From JAJZIH01 sp021785265 (lineage in GTDB: Bacteria > Pseudomonadota > Gammaproteobacteria > JAKAQQ01), in the NCBI GenBank assembly GCA_027338645.1, contig DAHWSH010000027.1, positions 1 to 22,585 of the forward strand: a DNA stretch of 22,585 bases, written 5' to 3'. Under the pieces are notes generated by a model. It did no database searches. It was not told the DNA's origin and worked only from the letters and a program-made list of their open reading frames with translations. Below, one piece after another: positions 1-7,909 of the stretch. How positions within the stretch are numbered: the first letter of the stretch is position 1; every line of letters begins with the position of its first letter. A program made the position numbers and the translations under genes.

Positions 1-57
1 TCTGGGCTGGAACCCGGGCCGGTCAAGGATCAAGCATGAGGTACGGAGGGGTATAGG

Positions 58-1293
58 GTGACGGACCGATCTCCGGACCCAGCCGTGCGCCCCTTTCGCC
101 TGCTTCTCGGCGTGACGGGCGGCATTGCGGCCTACAAAGGACTGGAACTGGTGAGACGGCTTTGCGATCGGGGTTACGAAGTCCAGGTGGTCATGACCGA
201 GGCGGCGATTCGCTTCGTGGGCCCTGCGAGCTTCCAGGCCCTCTCCGGCCGGCCGGTGCGCACCGATCTCTGGGATGCTGGAGCGGAGGCGGGGATGGGA
301 CATATCGAGCTCGCCCGTTGGGCCGATCTCGTTCTCGTGGCACCGGCTTCCGCCCACAGTCTGGCCCGTCTGGCCCACGGTCTCGCGGATGATCTTTTGG
401 GGACTCTCTGTCTCGCCACGCAGGCGCCACTCGCCGTAGCTCCCGCGATGAATCGGGTCATGTGGGAGCATCCTGCAACCCAGGCGAATGTCGCCCTTCT
501 CGCTTCCCGCGGAGTCCGGATCTGGGGACCGGGGGAGGGACTCCAGGCCTGCGGGGAGGAAGGCGAGGGACGACAGCTCGAACCGGATGACCTGGTGGCC
601 CGGATCGAGTCGGTACGCATCGGCCGACGACGATTTCCGCCGGGTGTGCGCGTGCTCCTCACCGCGGGACCCACGCGCGAGCCGATCGATCCTGTCCGTT
701 ACCTCACGAACCGCAGTTCCGGCCGGATGGGCTATGCCCTGGCCACGGCCTTTCATGAGGCCGGTGCCCAGGTCACGCTCGTGAGCGGACCCACCGCGCT
801 TCCCGAGCCGAGCGGGATCACCCTTGTCCGGGTCGAGACCAGCCGGGAAATGCTGGAGCGGGTGATGGCCGAGGTCCCGCGTTGCGCTATTTTCTGCGCG
901 GTGGCGGCCGTCGCCGATTTCCGGCCGGTCGAGGTCTCAGCCCGCAAGCGTTCCAAGGAGGCAACCCCCAAACCCCTGCCGCTTGCGCTTACCGACGACA
1001 TTCTCATGGCGGTCTCGCAGCGGAAGCCCAGGCCCTTTCTGGTCGGCTTCGCCGCCGAAACCCATGATCTCGAAGCCCATGCCCGTAAGAAGCTCGAGCG
1101 GAAGGGGCTGGATGTCGTCGTGGCCAATCCGGTCGGTCCCGGTCTCGGTTTCGAATCCGAGGATAACGAGGCCCTCGTGCTTTGGCCGGGGGGAGGGGAG
1201 GGACTCGGGAGAATGCCGAAATCGCGGCTCGCCCCTCATCTGGTCGACCTCATTTGCGAACGCTTCACCGCCTGGGCGGAGGAGCGGAGGTGA
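58..1293 (+). CDS. coaBC: Bifunctional phosphopantothenoylcysteine decarboxylase / phosphopantothenate-cysteine ligase
   Basis: Cytoplasmic enzyme of coenzyme A synthesis. CoaB joins cysteine to 4'-phosphopantothenate using CTP, and CoaC decarboxylates the product with FMN to 4'-phosphopantetheine. The protein has 411 residues, normal for the fusion. The N-terminal flavoprotein half shows GVTGGIAAYK (18-27), the active-site His in GHIELARWAD (H82), the PAMNRVMW motif (N132) and the reactive Cys in QACGEEGEGR (C165). The CoaB half starts near residue 195 with LLTAGPTREPIDPVRYLTN, then SSGRMGYALA, AAVADFRP and a KKLERKGLD segment, all typical of the ligase. The start is GTG at 58, preceded by a purine-rich ribosome site (GGAGGGG, about 45-51). 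The stop overlaps the dut start by four bases (GTGA), so the two are probably translated together. Very sure of identity. Confidence 0.97.
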   Translation: MTDRSPDPAVRPFRLLLGVTGGIAAYKGLELVRRLCDRGYEVQVVMTEAAIRFVGPASFQALSGRPVRTDLWDAGAEAGMGHIELARWADLVLVAPASAHSLARLAHGLADDLLGTLCLATQAPLAVAPAMNRVMWEHPATQANVALLASRGVRIWGPGEGLQACGEEGEGRQLEPDDLVARIESVRIGRRRFPPGVRVLLTAGPTREPIDPVRYLTNRSSGRMGYALATAFHEAGAQVTLVSGPTALPEPSGITLVRVETSREMLERVMAEVPRCAIFCAVAAVADFRPVEVSARKRSKEATPKPLPLALTDDILMAVSQRKPRPFLVGFAAETHDLEAHARKKLERKGLDVVVANPVGPGLGFESEDNEALVLWPGGGEGLGRMPKSRLAPHLVDLICERFTAWAEERR

Positions 1294-1742
1294 AGCGCCT
1301 CGAACTGCGCATCCTGGATCCCCGGATCGGCAGCCAGTGGCCGCTCCCCGCCTATGCGACCGAGGGTTCTGCGGGGCTTGACCTGCGGGCGCTCCTCAAT
1401 CAACCCTTAGTCCTCGAAGCCGGCCAGGCCGAACTCGTTCCGACCGGGCTTGCCATCCACATCGGAGACCCCTCCTGGGCTGGCCTCATCCTGCCCCGTT
1501 CGGGCAGAGGGCACCGGGATGGACTGGTCCTCGGCAACTTGGTCGGGCTCATCGATTCGGACTACCAGGGCGAACTCAAGATTTCAGCCTGGAACCGGAG
1601 CGGCATCCGGCTCCTCATCGAACCCGGAGAACGAATCGCCCAGCTGGTTCTGGTCCCGGTCGCCCGGGTCGCACTCGACGTGGTCGAGAGTTTTGAACTG
1701 AGCCGCCGCGGGGAGGGTGGCTTCGGGCATAGCGGAAGCTAG
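1290..1742 (+). CDS. dut: dUTP diphosphatase (dUTPase)
   Basis: Hydrolyses dUTP to dUMP and pyrophosphate, keeping uracil out of DNA and feeding dTMP synthesis. The 150-residue product matches the trimeric Dut family length. All five family motifs are visible: ATEGSAGLDLRA (23-34), PRSGRGHRDG (69-78), GNLVGLIDSDYQGEL (82-96, with the catalytic Asp in LIDSDYQG), PGERIAQLVLVPV (112-124) and the C-terminal glycine-rich RRGEGGFGHSG. An open frame extends upstream inside coaBC, but GTG at 1290 is chosen because it gives the family N-terminus and overlaps the coaBC stop as GTGA. The purine-rich end of coaBC (GGAGGAGCGGAGG) supplies the ribosome site. The last codon meets the pyrE stop in a shared CTAG. 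Confidence 0.96.
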   Translation: MKRLELRILDPRIGSQWPLPAYATEGSAGLDLRALLNQPLVLEAGQAELVPTGLAIHIGDPSWAGLILPRSGRGHRDGLVLGNLVGLIDSDYQGELKISAWNRSGIRLLIEPGERIAQLVLVPVARVALDVVESFELSRRGEGGFGHSGS

Positions 1743-2401
1743 ACTGGCTCCTCCTGCCTCGTCCCGTACTGGGCACGGTAACGCGCGAGGCTTTCGTAGG
1801 TCGTCTTCCAGCGGGGCTCGTGGCCCAAGTACGCGATGAGGTCGCTGAAAGAGGCGATCGCATGAACCGAGAGTCCCCACCGGATCCGGGTCTCGGTAAG
1901 TGCGGAGCAGCTGCCTTCGGTTCCGCATTCCTCGCGGTCGAGCGCCACGATCACCCCAACCGGCCGGGCCGGGGTCGCCTCGAGGAGCGCCATCGATTCG
2001 CGGATGGCGGTCCCCGCGGTGATGACATCGTCGATGATCACGACTGGGCCCTTGAGAGGGCCGCCCACGATGCGGCCGCCTTCCCCATGGTCCTTGGCTT
2101 CCTTGCGGTTGAAGGCGTAGTTTACGGGCTCCTTCTGCAGTGCGGAGAGGGCGATCGCGGTGGCCACGACGAGCGGAATCCCCTTGTAGGCCGGGCCGAA
2201 TAGCGTGGAGAGGGGCAGTTTCGCCTCGATCAGGGTTTCGGCGTAAAGCGTTCCCAGTTCAGCGATCTCCTGGCCGCGCCGGATGCGACCCAGATCAAAA
2301 AAATAGGGGCTGATCCGCCCACTTTTCAGGGTGAACTCACCAAAAGAGAGGGCGCCGGCACCCAGGGCCAGGTCGAAAAATCGTCGGGCACGCTCTCGCA
2401 T
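1739..2401 (-). CDS. pyrE: Orotate phosphoribosyltransferase
   Basis: Transfers ribose-5-phosphate from PRPP to orotate, giving OMP in pyrimidine synthesis. The family signature FGEFTLKSGRISPYFF is near the N-terminus. It is followed by GPAYKGIPL and the PRPP-binding loop VVIIDDVITAGTA. With ATG at 2401 the product is 220 residues and aligns without a gap to the start of the E. coli enzyme (MRERARRFFDLAL against MKPYQRQFIEFAL). An ATG at 2431 and a TTG at 2440 are in-frame alternatives. No start has a strong ribosome site, so the choice is uncertain. The gene converges on dut, with both stop codons inside CTAG (1739-1742), and is divergent from exoA. pyrE beside an ExoA/Crc-type gene is familiar in Pseudomonas. 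Confidence 0.95.
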   Translation of the reverse strand: MRERARRFFDLALGAGALSFGEFTLKSGRISPYFFDLGRIRRGQEIAELGTLYAETLIEAKLPLSTLFGPAYKGIPLVVATAIALSALQKEPVNYAFNRKEAKDHGEGGRIVGGPLKGPVVIIDDVITAGTAIRESMALLEATPARPVGVIVALDREECGTEGSCSALTETRIRWGLSVHAIASFSDLIAYLGHEPRWKTTYESLARYRAQYGTRQEEPV

Positions 2402-2463
2402 CGGGATTCCGGAAATCCGGTTTTCGGCCATCCTATCCAACTTCGGGGCTTTTGGGTAGAGGC

Positions 2464-2492
2464 TTGGCGGGACCGGAACATGCCGCTAGACT
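2464..2492 (+). promoter_or_regulatory. Predicted sigma70 promoter of exoA
   Basis: TTGGCG (2464-2469) and TAGACT (2487-2492) are separated by exactly 17 bases. The predicted transcription start falls at about 2499, which is the exoA ATG itself, and no Shine-Dalgarno sequence precedes that ATG. Both hexamers are good but imperfect matches. The promoter lies in the short divergent gap before pyrE. Confidence 0.5.
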
Positions 2493-2498
2493 GCCTGC

Positions 2499-3278
2499 AT
2501 GCGGATTCTCTCCCTCAACGTCAACGGGCTCCGGGCTGCTGCACGCAAGGGACTCTTCGACTGGCTGCCCGAGTCGCGAGCGGATATCGCCTGCTTCCAG
2601 GAGACCCGGACCCAGGCCCACCAACGCGACCCCAGACTCTGGGAACGGTCCGGGTATGCCGCGTTTTTTGCCGATGCGAGCCGACCCGGCTATGCCGGGA
2701 CCGCGATCCTCGCCCGCCACGAGCCGGACGAGATCGAGACGGGTTTTGGGAACCCAGAGTTCGACAGCGAGGGCCGTCTCGTGGGCGCCCGCTGGGGGGG
2801 ACTCTGGGTGTTCAGCCTATATGTGCCCTCGGGATCCCAGGGTCCCGAGCGCCAGGCCTCAAAGGACCGTTTCCTCATGGTTTTCCCGAAAGTACTCGAG
2901 CGCATGGCGAGTCGGGGGGGGACGATCCTCGCCGGCGATTTCAATATCGCCCACCGCGCCATCGATCTCAAAAACGCCCGCGCGAACGAGAAGCACTCTG
3001 GTTTTCTGCCGCACGAGCGCGCCTGGATGGATAGGCTTTTTGCCGAGTCGAGTGCTTTCTCCGATGCCTTCCGGAAAATCGATCCAGATCCGGGCCGCTA
3101 CACCTTCTGGTCCAACCGGGGGCGGGCTTACGAGAAGGACGTGGGTTGGCGCATCGACTACGAGGTCATCACGCGTGATCTCGTCTCATCCGTCCGTTCG
3201 GCCGAGATCCTCCGGGCGTTGCGTTTCTCCGATCATGCGCCCCTTGTCATCGACTATGACCTGCCGGGATTTTCGTGA
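2499..3278 (+). CDS. exoA: Exodeoxyribonuclease III family AP endonuclease (ExoA/XthA)
   Basis: Endonuclease/exonuclease/phosphatase-fold enzyme. It would cut DNA at abasic sites and trim 3' ends in base excision repair. The 259-residue length is typical. Family residues are all seen: LNVNGLRAAA (N7), QETR (E35), SLYVPSG (Y108), AGDFNIAH (D147, N149), GWRIDY (D220) and FSDHAPLV (D245, H246). Because the metal-binding and catalytic residues are kept, it is an active nuclease rather than a Crc-like regulator, which belongs to the same fold and often sits beside pyrE. The ATG at 2499 lacks a ribosome site and may be leaderless. The stop overlaps the next gene by four bases (GTGA at 3275). Confidence 0.95.
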   Translation: MRILSLNVNGLRAAARKGLFDWLPESRADIACFQETRTQAHQRDPRLWERSGYAAFFADASRPGYAGTAILARHEPDEIETGFGNPEFDSEGRLVGARWGGLWVFSLYVPSGSQGPERQASKDRFLMVFPKVLERMASRGGTILAGDFNIAHRAIDLKNARANEKHSGFLPHERAWMDRLFAESSAFSDAFRKIDPDPGRYTFWSNRGRAYEKDVGWRIDYEVITRDLVSSVRSAEILRALRFSDHAPLVIDYDLPGFS

Positions 3279-4564
3279 CCGGGTCGGCCCCGACCCGGAG
3301 ACGCTTCGACTGGCGGGCGCTTTTGACGCGCCGGATGCTGGTCGCCCTGCTCATGGGTTTTTCCTCCGGCCTGCCGCTCCTGCTCACGAGCACGCTGCTC
3401 CAGGCCTGGCTTACCCGAGAGGGCATCAACCTCGGGGTGATCGGGCTTTTTTCCCTGGTGGGATTGCCCTATACGCTGGAGTTCGTCTGGGCGCCCTTCT
3501 TCGACCGTTTTAAACTCCGGATTCTCGGCCGCCGACGCGGCTGGCTACTCATCACCCAGCTCGCACTCACGGTCTCCATCGCCACCATGGCACTGCTCGA
3601 TCCCCATCGGGATCTTCTGGCCGTGGCCTGTCTGTGCCTCCTGATTGCTTTCTGCTCCGCCTCACAAGACACGGTGATCAATGCCTACCGCCGGGAATCC
3701 CTGGCTGACGACGAGCAGGGCTTCGGAGCCTCCCTCTACGTGAATGGTTACCGCGTGGCCATGTTGGTGGTCTCCGGAGGTGGACTCATTCTCGTGCATT
3801 TCATCGGCTTCCATGCGGTCTACCTCGTCATGGCGGCCCTCATGTCGGTGGGGCTTTTTACGACGGCCATCGCCCACGAGCCGGCGCTCATCGCTCCGCT
3901 CCCGCGCGGGTTCCGCCAGAGCATCATCGAGCCCCTCGCGTCCTATCTCAGGCGACCGGATGCGGTCTGGGTGCTTGTGTTCTTCCTCTTGTACAAGGTG
4001 GGGGATCTCGTGGCCTCGAACATGACGATCCCCTTCTATCTCAAGATGGGCTACTCCAACCTCACGATCGGCCTCGTCGTCAAGGCTTTTGGATTCTGGG
4101 CGATTGTGGCGGGTGGGCTTTTGGGCGGGGCCCTCATGCTCCGGATCGGGACCTACCGCGCACTTTTCTGGTTCGGGCTGCTCCAGGCGCTCGCTACTGC
4201 GAGCTTTGCCCTCCTGACCGTGACCGGCCCCTCGGTCCGGGCACTCGCCTTGGTGATCAGCAGCGAGAACCTGACACTCGGCATGAGCACGGCGGCCTTT
4301 GTCGGTTTCATGGCGCTCATGACCGACCGGCGATTCACGGCGACCCAGTTCGCGCTCTTGACGAGCCTCATGGGGGTGCCCCGGGTCATCCTGTCGTCGC
4401 CGAGCGGTTACCTGGCGCTCGCCTTGGGTTGGGCTCCCTTTTTCCTGGCCTGTGGGTTCATGGCGGCACCCGGACTCCTGATCCTCCGGCGGTTCCGGCG
4501 CTGGCTCGAGACCGGACCCGTCCCTCCGTCCGGTGCCGAAGCAGTGGAGGCTCTGATAGAATAA
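3275..4564 (+). CDS. AmpG-like MFS permease (muropeptide transporter family)
   Basis: Inner-membrane major facilitator protein of 429 residues with about 12 hydrophobic segments. It resembles AmpG, which imports GlcNAc-anhydro-muropeptides for cell-wall recycling. Supporting motifs are GFSSGLPLLL in the first helix, LPYTLEFVWAPFFDRF, the basic GRRRGWLLITQ loop and ASQDTVINAYR, which corresponds to the ASQD..DAYR segment of AmpG. The usual Asp of that segment is Asn here. The start is GTG at 3275, overlapping the exoA stop, so it is probably translationally coupled. Substrate is inferred from family resemblance; other members of the family carry siderophores or unknown solutes. Confidence 0.85.
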   Translation: MTGSAPTRRRFDWRALLTRRMLVALLMGFSSGLPLLLTSTLLQAWLTREGINLGVIGLFSLVGLPYTLEFVWAPFFDRFKLRILGRRRGWLLITQLALTVSIATMALLDPHRDLLAVACLCLLIAFCSASQDTVINAYRRESLADDEQGFGASLYVNGYRVAMLVVSGGGLILVHFIGFHAVYLVMAALMSVGLFTTAIAHEPALIAPLPRGFRQSIIEPLASYLRRPDAVWVLVFFLLYKVGDLVASNMTIPFYLKMGYSNLTIGLVVKAFGFWAIVAGGLLGGALMLRIGTYRALFWFGLLQALATASFALLTVTGPSVRALALVISSENLTLGMSTAAFVGFMALMTDRRFTATQFALLTSLMGVPRVILSSPSGYLALALGWAPFFLACGFMAAPGLLILRRFRRWLETGPVPPSGAEAVEALIE

Positions 4565-4588
4565 AGAAGATTCACGATCCGAGAATGT

Positions 4589-5815
4589 ATGCGTTCTCCA
4601 ACCGGTCCGGAGGGATCCCACCCGGCCAGCCAGATTGAAGACTACCTCGTTTTCGGCGAGTTCGGCGAGGTCAACCCCTCGGTTTCGGATGGATCCACCT
4701 TCACCTTTCTCGACCCCGAGAAACTCAAGGCGATCTTTCATGGGCCCGTTCCGGGCTGTCATCTTTACTCTCGTCTCGATAGCCCCTCGACCCAGGTGCT
4801 GGCCGGTGCACTCGCCCTCATGGAAGAGATGCCCGCGGCCCATGTCACGGCCTCCGGCATGGCGGCGATTGCCTGCACCCTCTTTAATTTCTGCACACAG
4901 GGGACGAACATCGTCTCGGACCGGCTGGTCTACGGGGGGACCTATGCCCTCCTCAAGAACTTCCTGCCGCGTCTCGGGATCAGTACGCACTTCGTCGATT
5001 TCACCGACCCCGACCAGGTTCAACAAGCCCTCACCCCAAAGACGCGTGTGCTTTATTGCGAGAGCCTGAGCAATCCGCTTCTCCGGGCCCCCGATCTCAG
5101 CCGGATGGCGGAGATCGCGCACAGCAGGGGCGCCCGGCTCGTCGTGGACAACACCTTCGCGCCGCTCCTCTTCACGCCCCGACGGCAGGGAGCGGATGTG
5201 GTCATTCACAGTTTGACCAAGTTCATCAACGGGATGAGCGACTGTGTGGCCGGCGTGATCACCGCCGACGAGTCCGTGATCCGCGAGCTTTCGGATGCCT
5301 CGAATGGAGCCAGCATGTTGCTCGGCCCGACACTCGACAGCGCGCGGGCGGCTTCCATCTACAAGAATCTCCATACCCTGCCGGTGCGTCTCCTCCAGCA
5401 CGGGAAAAACGCACAGGCCTTGGCTGAACGATTGGCGACGATGGGTATCCGGGTCTCCTACCCGGGGCTCCCGGACTATCCCGACCGGGCGGTCTGGAAA
5501 CGGCAGGCGGATTCCCGCCTGGGTCATGGCGGGATGATGACGATCGATCTCGGGGAGGAAAATCGGGCCCAGCGATTCATGTTGGCCCTGCAGGCCCGTC
5601 GCGTGGGTCTCCTCGCGGTCAGCCTCGGTTATTACCGGACGCTCTTTAGCCCGCCCGGATCGAGCACCTCCTCGGAAATCCCGGAGGAAGAGCGGGCCGC
5701 GACCGGGCTCGGCCCCGGGCTCGTCCGTTTTTCAGTGGGCCTCGATTTTGATCTCGAGCGAACCTGGACACGCTTTGAAGCCTCGCTTCGGGAAGCGAGG
5801 GAGGGCGTTTCCTGA
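4589..5815 (+). CDS. PLP-dependent Cys/Met metabolism enzyme (cystathionine gamma-synthase / methionine gamma-lyase family)
   Basis: Fold-type I pyridoxal-phosphate enzyme of sulfur amino acid metabolism, 408 residues. Visible family features are LYSRLDSPST (Y60, R62, phosphate contact from the neighbouring subunit), TASGMAAI (88-95), VYGGTY (Y115, stacks on the cofactor ring), CESLSNP (158-163), VVDNTF (D187) and HSLTKFINGMSD, with K211 as the Schiff-base lysine. The exact reaction (gamma-lyase, gamma-synthase or homoserine sulfhydrylase) cannot be decided from sequence. The ATG at 4589 is preceded only by weak purine-rich sequence, and an out-of-frame ATG lies four bases before it, so the start is uncertain. 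It lies 24 bases after the AmpG-like gene and ends just before a hairpin terminator. Confidence 0.88.
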   Translation: MRSPTGPEGSHPASQIEDYLVFGEFGEVNPSVSDGSTFTFLDPEKLKAIFHGPVPGCHLYSRLDSPSTQVLAGALALMEEMPAAHVTASGMAAIACTLFNFCTQGTNIVSDRLVYGGTYALLKNFLPRLGISTHFVDFTDPDQVQQALTPKTRVLYCESLSNPLLRAPDLSRMAEIAHSRGARLVVDNTFAPLLFTPRRQGADVVIHSLTKFINGMSDCVAGVITADESVIRELSDASNGASMLLGPTLDSARAASIYKNLHTLPVRLLQHGKNAQALAERLATMGIRVSYPGLPDYPDRAVWKRQADSRLGHGGMMTIDLGEENRAQRFMLALQARRVGLLAVSLGYYRTLFSPPGSSTSSEIPEEERAATGLGPGLVRFSVGLDFDLERTWTRFEASLREAREGVS

Positions 5816-5820
5816 AGGCT

Positions 5821-5841
5821 CCCGTCCATCGGGTGGACGGG
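5821..5841. terminator. Bidirectional hairpin terminator between convergent genes
   Basis: CCCGTCCA (5821-5828) pairs perfectly with TGGACGGG (5834-5841) across the loop TCGGG. On the plus strand the hairpin follows the PLP enzyme stop by five bases and is followed by ATTTATT. On the minus strand it follows the exporter stop (5844-5846). The U-tracts are short, so efficiency is uncertain. Confidence 0.65.
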
Positions 5842-5843
5842 AT

Positions 5844-7499
5844 TTATTCCACGATCGGATGCACGGGTTTGGCCCCTTTTTTCTGGCGCAGGAGGAAGAC
5901 CAGGGGAACCATAGCGAGCGAGATCACCCCCATGATCTTGAAGTCATCGATGTAGGCCAGCATGCTCGACTGCTGAAGCAGGTTCCGGTAGAGAAAGCCC
6001 ATCGCCTCCCCGGTGGTGGATCCGCCGGTCTGGATCCCGTGTGCGAATACGCTGTGCGATTTCGCGAGGAAGGCCTGCAGGTTCGGATTGAAGGAATTGA
6101 TGTGCCGGACGAGCACGCTCTGGTGGAACTGGGCCTGTCGAATGAGGATGGTTGTCGCGATGGAGATGCCGAAACTGCCGCCGATGTTCCGCGACATGTT
6201 GATGATGGCCGAGGCATTGCTGGATTTTTCAACAGGGATGCTGGAGAAAGCCACGGTATTGATGGGAATGAACAAAAAAGCCATCCCCGAGCCCTGGAGA
6301 ACCCGGATCCACATGAGGGTTCGGAAGTTGGTTTGGGTATCGAGACCCGTCATGGTAAACATGGCGATGGCGAGGATCATGAAACCCAGGCCCACGAGCC
6401 AGCGGGCATCCAGCCGTCCAGTGAGCTGGCCGACGAGCGGCATGAGCAGCAGGATGACGAGTCCCCCGGGAGACAGCATGAGACCGGCTTGGACCGCGGT
6501 GTAGCCCATGAGCGACTGGACGTAGAGCGGCAACAAAACCGTGGTTCCGAGCAGCACGAAACCCAGCATGAACATGAGGAGGTTCGCCGCGGCGAAGGAA
6601 GGGTTCCGGAAAAGCTGGAGATCGACGATCGGGTCGTTCCGGGTCCACTCCCAGACGATGAAGCCGATCAAGGTGAGGACCGCGACCGCCGTCATCGACA
6701 AAATGAGCCAGGAACTGAACCAGTCGTTCTGCTGTCCCCGGTCGAGCACCACCTGCAGGCTGCCCAGGCCCAGGGCAATCAGGCTGAAGCCGATGTAGTC
6801 GAGCCGGAAACCATTTTTCCGGCGGAGACTCCGCGTTTCAGCAAAATGCGGCGGGTCGCGGACCAGGGACTGGATGAGTGGAAGGATCAAAAAACCGATC
6901 GGGACGTTGATCAAAAAGACCCAGCGCCAACTCATGTGGTCGGTGATCCATCCGCCCAGGGTGGGCCCGATGGCCGGCGCGAAAACCACGGCCATCCCGT
7001 AAAGCGCGAACGCCATCCCCCGCTTCTCGGGCGGTGCCGCATCGGAGAGGATTGCCTGGGCATTGGGCTGAAGCCCGCCACCGACCAGACCCTGGATGGC
7101 TCTAAAAAAGATCAGGGATCCCAGGGTGGGAGCGAGTCCGCTCAGGAGGGAGGCGATGCTGAAGGCGCCCACGCTCGCCATGAAGTAGCGTTTGCGGCCG
7201 AAGGTGGCGGCCAGCCATCCGCTGAGGGGGAGGATGATCGCGTTGGTGACGGTATAGGAGGTGAGGACCCAGGTCGCCTGGCTCTTTGAGGCGGAGAGAC
7301 TGCCCGCGATATGGAGAAGCGAGACATTGGCGATCGAGAGGTCGAGCACCTCCATGAAGGCGGCCATGGCCACGACGGGGGCAATGGCCCAGAACTTCAC
7401 CGGCCGGGATGCGGCCGGGTTCAGGTTTACGGCCGTGAGGGCAGGGGCGTCTTCCACTGGCGGCTCTCGGGATGTTGAACCGGAGTCCGGGGCCGCCAT
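5844..7499 (-). CDS. DHA2-family (EmrB/QacA-type) 14-TM MFS drug exporter
   Basis: Proton-coupled efflux pump of the inner membrane, 551 residues with about 14 hydrophobic helices. Family motifs are LDLSIANVSL in helix 1 (the D1 motif), GWLAATFGRKR (motif A) and APAIGPTLGGWI (antiporter motif C). It is closest to EmrB/QacA drug pumps. No EmrA-type membrane fusion partner or TetR regulator is adjacent. An open frame reaches 7643, but ATG at 7499 is chosen because a promoter-like pair (TTGCCT/TACTAT, 7541-7569) lies between it and the upstream starts, and because the extra N-terminal residues look non-coding. ATG at 7595 is an alternative. The substrate is not predictable. Confidence 0.9.
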   Translation of the reverse strand: MAAPDSGSTSREPPVEDAPALTAVNLNPAASRPVKFWAIAPVVAMAAFMEVLDLSIANVSLLHIAGSLSASKSQATWVLTSYTVTNAIILPLSGWLAATFGRKRYFMASVGAFSIASLLSGLAPTLGSLIFFRAIQGLVGGGLQPNAQAILSDAAPPEKRGMAFALYGMAVVFAPAIGPTLGGWITDHMSWRWVFLINVPIGFLILPLIQSLVRDPPHFAETRSLRRKNGFRLDYIGFSLIALGLGSLQVVLDRGQQNDWFSSWLILSMTAVAVLTLIGFIVWEWTRNDPIVDLQLFRNPSFAAANLLMFMLGFVLLGTTVLLPLYVQSLMGYTAVQAGLMLSPGGLVILLLMPLVGQLTGRLDARWLVGLGFMILAIAMFTMTGLDTQTNFRTLMWIRVLQGSGMAFLFIPINTVAFSSIPVEKSSNASAIINMSRNIGGSFGISIATTILIRQAQFHQSVLVRHINSFNPNLQAFLAKSHSVFAHGIQTGGSTTGEAMGFLYRNLLQQSSMLAYIDDFKIMGVISLAMVPLVFLLRQKKGAKPVHPIVE

Positions 7500-7909
7500 T
7501 TGGGAACGGTGGGCCAGGGGGCCGGTCCAAGGAAGCCCGGATAGTAGCGGATTAATGAAAGAGAGGCAACCTGTCAGGTCAAACGATGGACCCATCGGAT
7601 CCCCGTTGCCGGGAGCGGTTCCGCCTCGTTCATCCAGTGACATGAAAACAGAGAAAACCCGCTATCCGGAACCAACCCCAGGTGGTCAACTCCCATCTCC
7701 TCACGTGTCAGCCAGCGTCGGGGATCCGTTGTGCGCGTACCACAGCCCCACATGGTTGAGACTCCCTTGGGTGGCTGGAGTTGGGCGTGTGCAAGAAGCA
7801 GGGAAGCTGCTAACATTGAGAGGAAAATCAGGCGAAGGGTATTTCTTGCGGTCACTTCGTGTGACGCAACCGCCCTCCGAGATCTTCCACGATATGCAGG
7901 AGTCTGCCC
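7500..7909. other. Intergenic region between the divergent exporter and Asp-box protein genes
   Basis: About 400 bases without a convincing gene. They hold the exporter promoter (7541-7569) and a short inverted repeat GTCAC-N5-GTGAC (7851-7865) about 45 bases before the downstream gene. A TAACAT sequence (7811-7816) could be a -10 element but has no good partner. Short frames read here give no recognisable protein. The boundary of the accessory block seems to lie in this stretch. Confidence 0.4.
7541..7569 (-). promoter_or_regulatory. Predicted promoter of the DHA2 exporter
   Basis: Read on the minus strand, TTGCCT (7569-7564) and TACTAT (7546-7541) are 17 bases apart, each matching four of six consensus bases. 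The start of transcription would be near 7534, giving a leader of roughly 35 bases before the ATG at 7499. Confidence 0.45.

Noticed and set aside
3662..5527. 621-codon minus-strand open frame antisense to the AmpG-like and PLP enzyme genes
   Set aside because: Composition is rich in Arg, Gly, His and Glu with no recognisable domain, and it is the shadow of two well-supported genes in high-GC DNA.
5781..5800. Second hairpin (CCTCGCTT/AAGCGAGG) at the end of the PLP enzyme gene
   Set aside because: It lies wholly in coding sequence and has no U-tract; the hairpin at 5821-5841 is the better terminator.
5748..7289. 513-codon plus-strand open frame antisense to the DHA2 exporter
   Set aside because: Highly charged, repetitive antisense translation of a clear membrane protein gene; no family resemblance.
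7500..7643. N-terminal extension of the DHA2 exporter
   Set aside because: A promoter-like pair lies inside it and the extra residues do not resemble family N-termini.
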